A stretch of 64,000 bases of DNA from assembly GCA_944739405.2 (NCBI GenBank), contig OX123185.2, forward strand, positions 3,345,840-3,409,839, written 5' to 3'. Origin of the DNA: Euclidia mi (lineage: Eukaryota; Arthropoda; Insecta; Lepidoptera; Erebidae). Within the stretch, counting starts at the first letter, position 1. Every line of letters begins with the position of its first letter. The position numbers were made by a program, and so were the translations under genes. Below, one piece after another: positions 57,060 through 64,000 of the stretch. The notes beneath the pieces were generated by a model. The model had not been told where the DNA came from. It searched no databases and saw only the letters and a program-made list of their open reading frames with translations.

Positions 57060-57830
57060 GTGGGAAGAAAGCACATACATGTATGAAGATGTAGTTTTAA
57101 ACGTGATTTTTTGTTCGTGGATTCGCTTTAGGAACTTTGTAGTGGTAAATGTCTTTCGGGATGTGTACCAGGTATAACATAAGTAAACTGTGAATTCCGA
57201 AATACAATTCAAAACTTTTGATAATGGCAAAAAAGTTTGAATTTATATATTAGAAGCATTTATTGTGAAATCAAAGTTATTTTTTTATGATTGAAGTACA
57301 TTTTATATTTGCCATAATTATTATAGACAGGCTATCACGTTGTTTATAAAATAAATATTTCTTCAGTCTGCCTTGATTTATCTGCGTAAAATACCCATTT
57401 TATAGGCATGTAACAACAAATAAAGTGACCATTTGACCTGCTGTGCCATCTGTGCGAATAATATCAACTCGCCGCTGCTTATTACAAAAGAAACTTAATT
57501 TAAAGTTCTATATAACATATTTTCATAAAGAATGTGGTAACTATAAGGTTCTCAACTTTCTAATTTAACTTTTTGTCACCAACATTGTAAGTAGGGACCA
57601 CATATTTGCAGTAACAATGAAGTATTCGTACCTCGAGGGAAATACGTCTAAGACTAACAACGAAATTTAATCAAAAGACAATGCTTTTAAAACTAGTGTA
57701 ACAGAAACTGTTTATTTTAAACTATTTCAAGTAATTTCTGTTAGTTTTAATCTCTGGGTATCTACTTTACGCGAGCTAGAATGTAATTTGTTTTCATAGA
57801 TAAGAATGTTCTATACGTTGAGTGACATAT
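57060..57830. other. Probable intron, nothing recognised
   Basis: AT-rich with no further exon that I can support. Confidence 0.4.
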
Positions 57831-57832
57831 TC

Positions 57833-58100
57833 TTTCTTTTCTTTCTTTCTTTCTTTCTTCTTAGCCATTTTCTACCAAATTGTTGTAGGCCTCCTTCAGA
57901 TTCCGCCATTTAGTTCTATCTTTTGCTACTTGCATCCATTTAGATCCTGCAGTTTTCTTTACGTCATCTTTCCAACGCATCTGTGGTCTTCCTCTTGGCC
58001 TTTTCTCACCCCAGGGCCTCCACTCCAAAACTGCCTTGCCCCATGAGCCATGTTTTCGGGCTATGTGTCCCGCCCACTGCCACTTATGACTTGCCACTCT
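57833..58100 (-). mobile_element. RTE-type LINE 3' end
   Basis: Minus-strand frame of 78 codons (57861-58097) with KWQWAGHIAR, LEWRPWGEKRPRGRPQMRWK, SKWMQVAKDRTKWRNLKEAY, the conserved C-terminus of RTE reverse transcriptases, followed by a (CTTT)n-type tail at 57833-57857. Heavily 5'-truncated. Confidence 0.85.
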
Positions 58101-58249
58101 TTTGACGGCATCTGCAACTTTGCTCTGTTCTCTGAGACAGGTGTTTGTTTTGCGATCTCTCAGTGTAACCCCCTCGAGTGACTTAAATAAGAACTGAGAT
58201 TAAAAAGAGTAGAAATGTTTCTGCACTGTGTGAAAAGTGTATTTTGTTA

Positions 58250-58459
58250 TCTTCTTAATATATAAAATCCTTCTGTTACTGACTGACTGACAGACACGCT
58301 ACAGCCGAAACTATTGGGCGCAGGAAGATGAAATTTGGCATGTATGTTCCTTGGGGACCGTAGGGGTGCACTAAGAAGGGATTTCCCGAAATTCCCACGG
58401 GAACGGCCAAAACGGGTAAATGTAAAAAAAATGCAGGCGTAGCTGCTGGCGTCCTCTAG
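58250..58459 (+). mobile_element. Non-autonomous Helitron, copy 3
   Basis: Starts TCTTCTTAATATATAAAATC (a TCT repeated once relative to the other copies) after A (58249) and ends CTAG before T (58460). Otherwise near identical to copies 1 and 2. Confidence 0.88.
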
Positions 58460-58625
58460 TCAACATATAATTAAGTAATTAAAAATATGGAAACAGCAGG
58501 AAATTGAGCTCAGTAGTTTGCCATAAGAGAGGCCTATATTTAGCAGTGGACTTCAGCATTCTGATAACGATGATGATAAATTTAAAAAAAGATGGAAACT
58601 ACACTTTATCAACAAAATATACCTA

Positions 58626-58998
58626 CAGGGTGTGACAAGACCCATCACCAAGCCGAAATCAGTTTTGGACATCATGCCAAGTCATACTAAGCAAAAATTC
58701 AATAATTTGGGAACCGATTTTTTTTTCAAATAATCTCATTTTTTAAGCCGCAATTAAAAGTGTGCGCGTGCAATTTTTGAAATACCTACTTATCCATGGG
58801 GTGCATAGGACGTCCATAAAACAGGTTGGCGTGGTAATTGCATCGATTTTGTACCTAATTACAAAAATTGTATAGTAACTGAGCCTCAATATCTCCTGAA
58901 CCAGTAATTTCCCAGGTATTGTGCCGAAGTAAAAAATGTTTGTAATGATTGGTACAATATGGTGTTTCAGATTTCGTTAAGGGTCTTTTTACACCCTG
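58626..58998. mobile_element. TA-flanked MITE, second family
   Basis: 373 bp between TA dinucleotides (58624-58625 and 58999-59000). Ends cagggtgtgacaagaccca and, inverted, cagggtgtaaaaagaccct. The first ten bases resemble the ends of the MITEs at 36580 and 48261, but the interior is different. Confidence 0.8.
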
Positions 58999-59004
58999 TA
59001 TTTG

Positions 59005-59675
59005 TTAGAAACTCGAATTATTTTGTCAGGTCTTTAAAATATCATAATCACATTGAAAACTTAACACTGACTTGATAGCTCATTTAAAAAGCTATAAAAA
59101 TTTAATTTTACCTCATAAAAGTTCTATAATATTTGCATCTCTTTTACGCCTAAGGGAATCGATAGTGAGCTAATATTCGAGGTCACAGCCTGCACTCAGT
59201 GCCTTTATAAAGTTGGGAAAATTCTTTGTTGATATTGAAAGTAATACCGCTGAAACATACTTTTAGTTTATTGTATTTGCTGTCATATTCTGACGGAAAA
59301 TTTTGCAGATTATCGTAGGTTTTGTATTGGGCAATTATTATCTTTGTGTGGGGATTAAGATTAAAGTATCTTTGCAAAGAGACGGACGACTTGACATCAA
59401 ACTCTATACCAACCATCTAGTCAGCGTGGTATAGTAGGCCAAATCACCTTTTAACTTATAATGATACTGTGAGGCAAATTTGGAGAGGCTGAAATCAGCA
59501 GTAGACTGCCAACGGCTAAGGGGAGATCGTTATCAGTATCATGATCGTTAATAAACAATCACGTCGCTCTGACAGACACATCATCACAGACTCACAGCAC
59601 AGACAACTACTGAACCTTGAAACATGGAATTTGGACAGTGAGTGCCTTTTATGACGGCTCATTAAGAAAGGATTT
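59005..59675. other. Unclear; partial repeat
   Basis: A 77-codon minus frame (59183-59416) has a protein-like mix but no recognised motif. 59430-59550 resembles a decayed RTE/SINE 3' end (gtggtatagtaggccaaatc, agcagtagactgccaacggc). Confidence 0.3.
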
Positions 59676-59677
59676 TT

Positions 59678-59912
59678 TCATCATCAGCCTTTAACAGTCC
59701 ACTGCTGGACTAGGCCTCTCCTTTGAAAGGAGGAATTGGCCTACTATACCACGCTGGCCAAACGGGTTGGTATAGGGTTTGTATCAACTTTTCCTTCTCT
59801 TACAGTGCTGTTCTCTGCATAATATGCTCCCTCTGTCATGTCTTACGATACCCATGGGTGATATGGGGTGGTGACAATCCGTATTCTTAATCCTTAACCA
59901 CACGGACGGAGA
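59678..59912 (+). repeat. Dispersed repeat R1, copy 2
   Basis: catcatcagcctttaacagt to gatatggggtggtgacaatc and accacacgg; nearly identical to 62343-62590. Confidence 0.8.
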
Positions 59913-59914
59913 AA

Positions 59915-60605
59915 GGATTTTTTAATACTTCGCAGAAGATAAAGTAGGTGTAGAAACCTTGTTAGAAAATCCACTTATTTAAGATATTAGATATAAGGTT
60001 TAACATATTCTGTACATTGATTAATGGCGATATTTTAATGGGTCGTTGCCAAAAACTGCGCTTTTCAAAGACAACACCTGTCTCCCCGTGACTTCGGCTA
60101 GTTTTATCCATGCCAAAACTGAGGTAAAAAGTATTTCAACTTTTCTTTTGAATATTTACGACACTTTGATTTCTTCTTCAAACACAATTTGTGTCTAAGT
60201 TTTATGATATGTAGTGCCGATAGCCTAATCACCTAGTTTTATTTAGTGAGTTCTTTGCTTTTGAGTAGTTTTCACCTTTCAACCAATATTTAAAAATATG
60301 CCACGATGAGGCTAACATATTATTTTTTAATAAAAACCACACGTTGCCACCCATCCTAGTGGTGGCCTGTGCAGTTGTTGCTTAACTTTGTCAAGCCAAG
60401 TCACTCTAGAATGCTCTGAGTAGTAGGTTGTACATGTTTTCTTACTTTGCTTCTGTGATGCTAAAAGCATGCAATGTGCCACTACTAGGAAAGGCTGAAG
60501 CATGTACATATTTCTACTGCAATTTTGCTTGTCGTCCATGACGTCCATTACCAAAATGATATTCAGTATCGTTGAGACGCCGCTGTGTTAAAATATGTAA
60601 ACTGT
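59915..60605. other. Nothing recognised
   Basis: A 75-codon minus frame at 60327-60554 has no recognised motif; composition is otherwise AT-rich. Confidence 0.35.
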
Positions 60606-60609
60606 AAAG

Positions 60610-60745
60610 TAGGTCTTCCCTGAGATGGACTGACGATATTATTGCGACCGTGGGAGGCGGGTGGATGCAGGGGACTCAAGATCGGAGAACCTTGTGAGAG
60701 GCTTTTGTCCAGCAATGGAAGTCTATCGACTGAGATGATGAAACT
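60610..60745 (+). mobile_element. RTE-type LINE 3' end fragment
   Basis: Plus-strand translation reads LRWTDDIIATVGGGWMQGTQ and, after a stop, EAFVQQWKSID, the C-terminus of an RTE reverse transcriptase, then gatgatga tail. Confidence 0.75.
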
Positions 60746-61082
60746 ATTATTCAAATACACATTAGTAGAACCTAAGTACTGGTCATTTAATTCATTAGAT
60801 TCGTGTCGTTGCTATGTGGGTATTGTGTAAAACAACAACTCAATAATTCTTCGTTTACCCGTGCGTCGTAGCGAAATGAAGGGTAATTTGATTTTACAGC
60901 TTAAAAGAAACTAACGTGTAAGGAAACGTAATGTAAAATTTATTTCATTCTGTTCAGGTGTTCTTGGCTTTCGTAGTTTCGATCCTAATTTAATCATAAA
61001 TAAGGCATTCTGGTGCGATGGAGAGATCACATTAGGTGTCATAATGTTGTAAAAATTTGAGTAGGTTTAACACTCTCATAGC

Positions 61083-61495
61083 GTGTTACAATTGGAGATC
61101 CTTTTCAGGGATGTTATATGTATACAAAGGGCAATGGAACGAAGTATTTTGGCAGTCAAGCTCACAGACCACATAAGAAACTCAATACTATGTTCCAAAA
61201 CACAGATTGCCGATGTAGGCCACTCAGCTGCCAAATTAAAGTGGAACTGGGCGGGCCACGTTTGTCGCATGCCTGAAGAATTGTGGGCGAAAATAACCAC
61301 TCAGTGGATCCCAAATAATAGGAAGCGACAACGGGGACGGCCCAGGAGAAGATGGCGCGATGAGTTAGACGCTTATACAAAAGATTGGCAAATAATGGCA
61401 GCGGATCGTGAGAAATGGAAGTCGGAAGGGGAGGCCTTTGCCCAGCAGTGGGACACCAATTCAGGCTTGTAATGTAATGTAATGTATATGTATAC
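61083..61495 (+). mobile_element. RTE-type LINE 3' end, best preserved
   Basis: 129-codon frame to TAA at 61470-61472: MERSILAVKLTDHIRNS, AKLKWNWAGHVCRMPEELWA, RQRGRPRRRWRDELDAYTKD, EGEAFAQQWDTNSG. It is followed by a (TAATG)n-type tail to 61495. Strongly 5'-truncated, no catalytic motifs remain. Open frame suggests a recent insertion. Confidence 0.88.
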
Positions 61496-61499
61496 AACC

Positions 61500-62340
61500 A
61501 AATAAGCTAGTCCTATATTGTCTAGGACGATTCTCCAGAATTCTGGTGGTTACATAAATCGGATTGCCACTGCCTTTGACATAACAAAATTTACGAAATT
61601 ACTTTTGTTTTCTACAAATCAGATTGGCAAAAAGGGGTATTCCTATTGACACGTACAGCGGTTATTCTAGATAAATATATTTGATGCTAAACTATGCTGC
61701 GTATTTACCCTCGTCGGGCTTCTTATGTTTTATTCGTATGTTACAGAGAAACTAAATAAAGTTTTATATTTTTTGATACATATGCTAACAATATTATATT
61801 TTTATCCTTGTATTCGCGAAGGGGCAGGCCATGTTACAACATATACAAATCGCATAGATGTGTTACACATGTTTAATACGATTTGTATGTAACATAGTTT
61901 AAGGCTATTATTGTAGTCTACAAGGAAAGTACATATCCGGACTGTATGTGGCTGTTGAATGAAGCTTTCTAACAATACTTTTAACAACCTTTAATATTTA
62001 AAAACATGAAATAAAACATATCGCTTTTCATATGAGATGATTCTACACAAATTCACAGGACATTTCTACCGAATTTTATAAATTACCCCGAAAATACATT
62101 TGGACGCAGTTAGCAGATTAAACTAATACGAATCCCAATTTAAATAAAAACTGTAGATAGTTTAAATTCTAAATAGTCTGTCAAATAATATCCGTTTTCA
62201 GCTATCGAGGACAGAATATCGAAAATTAGAGTATCGCAAGCAAATCATCTAGTGTTGAGTTTGTATTGGATCATTGCTTTTATTTATAAGTGGATTCGTA
62301 TCTTTGTGTGAGTGAGATATCATCTCTGGATTATACAAAA
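61500..62340. other. Nothing recognised
   Basis: AT-rich; an inverted pair acatacaaatcgcatagatg... near 61840-61890 (atttgtatgtaacat) is weak. Confidence 0.35.
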
Positions 62341-62342
62341 AT

Positions 62343-62590
62343 ATCATCAGCCTTTAACAGTCCACTGCTGGACTAGGCCTCTCCTTTGAAAGGAGGAATT
62401 GGCCTACTATACCACGCTGGCCAAACGGGTTGGTATAGGGTTTGTATCAAGTTTTCCTTCTCTTACAGTGCTGTTCTCTGCTAATATGCTCCCTTTGTCG
62501 TCTCTTACGACACCCATGGGATGAGTGATACATGATATGGGGTGGTGACAATCCGTATTCTCGATCCGTCACCAGGCGCACGATACAAAA
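62343..62590 (+). repeat. Dispersed repeat R1, copy 3
   Basis: Same start and body as 59678-59912, then gtcgtctcttacgacaccca and tggggtggtgacaatccgta, the longest copy. Confidence 0.8.
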
Positions 62591-62879
62591 ATATACTGAT
62601 GTGTTGTTTACATTATTCATAAAGGATTAACCTTCGATGTAAGTTAATATATTTGATTGCGTAAATTTCTCGGTTAAAGTGGTTAATTCATTACAGCTAA
62701 TGTGCAGTAACTGTACTGGTGCGGATTTCATAAACTAACATGTGCATACTACCGTTATATTCAAATTATAGTGAATAATATTTATTTAAATAATTCACGG
62801 GTATTAGATTGTGGTTCAAAAGCAACGTGTATTATTAATTGTTTATTATAGCAATAGCCCAGTAGATTAACTAATATCC

Positions 62880-63170
62880 ACACAGAGGGTCAAGTTCAAA
62901 TTAATTGCGCGAAACACTGACTTTTCTTAGTTAATTGTGTACTTATCAAATTGTTAATTATGATCGCTTGCTTAACACTAAAAATTAAATCATTGCAAGA
63001 GAACCTGAATGTCTGGAATTTCACCATATTGTTTTCGAAACATATTATGTTAAGTCTGCCAACCCGCACTCGGCCAGCGTTGTGGCCTCACCCTTCATAT
63101 AGCCAGAAGAGGCCCGTCCCCAGCAATGGTGCAGTTTCTACACCGGTCTGATGATAACTCATTAGTTCAG
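62880..63170 (+). mobile_element. tRNA-headed SINE family C
   Basis: Head decayed; aattatgatcgcttgcttaa, aagtctgccaacccgcactc, gaggcccgtccccagcaatg and a final gtctgatgataactc give the standard order. Confidence 0.65.
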
Positions 63171-63242
63171 CGTTTAAACCGAAAGAAAAAGAAAGTTAGA
63201 ATCAATTTTGCCTCATAATATAAGCATGAATACAGCTTATTA

Positions 63243-63309
63243 TTTATTTTTTATAGTGTGTTCTGCATGGACACAAGTCCACAAAGCAGAACACACTATA
63301 AAAAATAAA
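63243..63309. repeat. Fold-back, 24-bp perfect arms
   Basis: Arms tttattttttatagtgtgtt(ctgc) and (gcag)aacacactataaaaaataaa, loop 19 bp, itself containing ggac/gtcc. Confidence 0.93.
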
Positions 63310-63314
63310 AAGCA

Positions 63315-64000
63315 CCTCGTTTTATGAGCTCACCAAAGCAGTGGCAGCTCGTTCGCCTTTCAACGTCATATTATGAAACGCCGGTTATAGCCGACCGACA
63401 GTTTCATTTAGATGAGTCTGTTGGACATTGCATCAATAAATGCATGCTCGCATAGTAAAATTGTAGCCCACGTTGTCCAGGTTGTCGTTTACACAACACG
63501 GCGATAATTTAAACGCTGTTCATTGAATACGAATATTTCAATAAATATTTGTTCAGTGGTGAAGTGGAATGAGAGAAAACGGCAACTAAATGAGTACTAT
63601 TCTATGGACTGAGGGCACTGTAGTAGAAATGTAAGAGAATCGTTTTGATCGTTTATTGCTCGTCTTATCGAGCTCTATTATTTTGTATTTGGGATGTAAC
63701 TTTTGTGAGTCCTGAATAGTCATGTGAAATTGTTTTTATATACGAAATCTATTTGGTTGTTTTAGACTTATGTGTTGAACCTGGCTACCGTACTGTACGA
63801 CATCTGTTTGTGAAATAATATATCAATTCAGATTGACAATCAGTTAATTATTTGCTTAATTTGACTTCAATCCAATCAGACAAATAATTCTGTTTTAGCT
63901 TATCTTTCAATTTGCCTCGTCTTAATTCCATATACTTATTTCTGTATCGAACAGTTTGATATTCGTAGGGGTTATCTTTCTGTTAAGTTCCTGTAATTAC
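63315..64000. other. Nothing recognised
   Basis: AT-rich to the end of the window, no supported exon. Confidence 0.4.

Noticed and set aside
59183..59416. Upstream exon of the immunoglobulin-like gene
   Set aside because: The frame is open but has no Ig W or C pattern and no convincing acceptor/donor pair of matching phase.

Overview
The window is AT-rich animal DNA, almost certainly from a moth or butterfly. Evidence for this is the density of tRNA-headed SINEs of the kind common in Lepidoptera, an RTE/CR1-like LINE set, A|T-inserted Helitrons ending in CTAG, piggyBac and TA-flanked MITEs, and one intron-containing host gene. There is no bacterial, plasmid or CRISPR content. Nearly all long open frames belong to transposons.

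Layout. 1-8.9 kb: two diverged copies of one segment (about 1-3.35 kb and 6.57-8.5 kb), each hit by different later insertions; the second copy preserves the empty site of a Helitron present in the first. 9-11.5 kb: SINEs and a GC-rich repeat. 11.56-22.98 kb: a minus-strand LINE (apurinic endonuclease plus reverse transcriptase) split by a 7.9-kb BEL/Pao LTR element (14,658-22,566; LTRs 249 bp, one mismatch; 5-bp target duplication AAGTT). The BEL element has a broken gag-pol, but an unbroken 839-codon frame runs from the integrase C-terminus into an Env-like protein of the baculovirus-F type. 23.2-25.6 kb: a TIR-bounded element and a complete-ended piggyBac derivative that keeps only the acidic N-terminus of its transposase. 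27.9-32.5 kb: a nearly full-length copy of the same LINE with ORF1 and ORF2. 32.8-50.5 kb: SINEs, two copies of a TA-flanked MITE, Helitrons, fold-back repeats and long stretches where I recognise nothing. 52.5-57.1 kb: three minus-strand exons, with matching splice phases, forming the 3' end of an immunoglobulin-like gene whose product ends in a hydrophobic tail typical of GPI anchoring; this is the only host gene I can support. 57.8-63.3 kb: RTE LINE 3' ends, a third Helitron, a MITE and SINEs, which may lie in upstream introns of that gene.

How the parts relate. The LINE copies carry EN, RT and ORF1 functions but all hold stop codons or truncations. The BEL element could only move if another copy supplied Gag and Pol. 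SINEs, MITEs, Helitrons and the piggyBac derivative are non-autonomous. Many near-perfect fold-back repeats with very short loops recur across the window; three sit exactly at the lesions that break BEL gag-pol, and two of these share the same 4-base loop.
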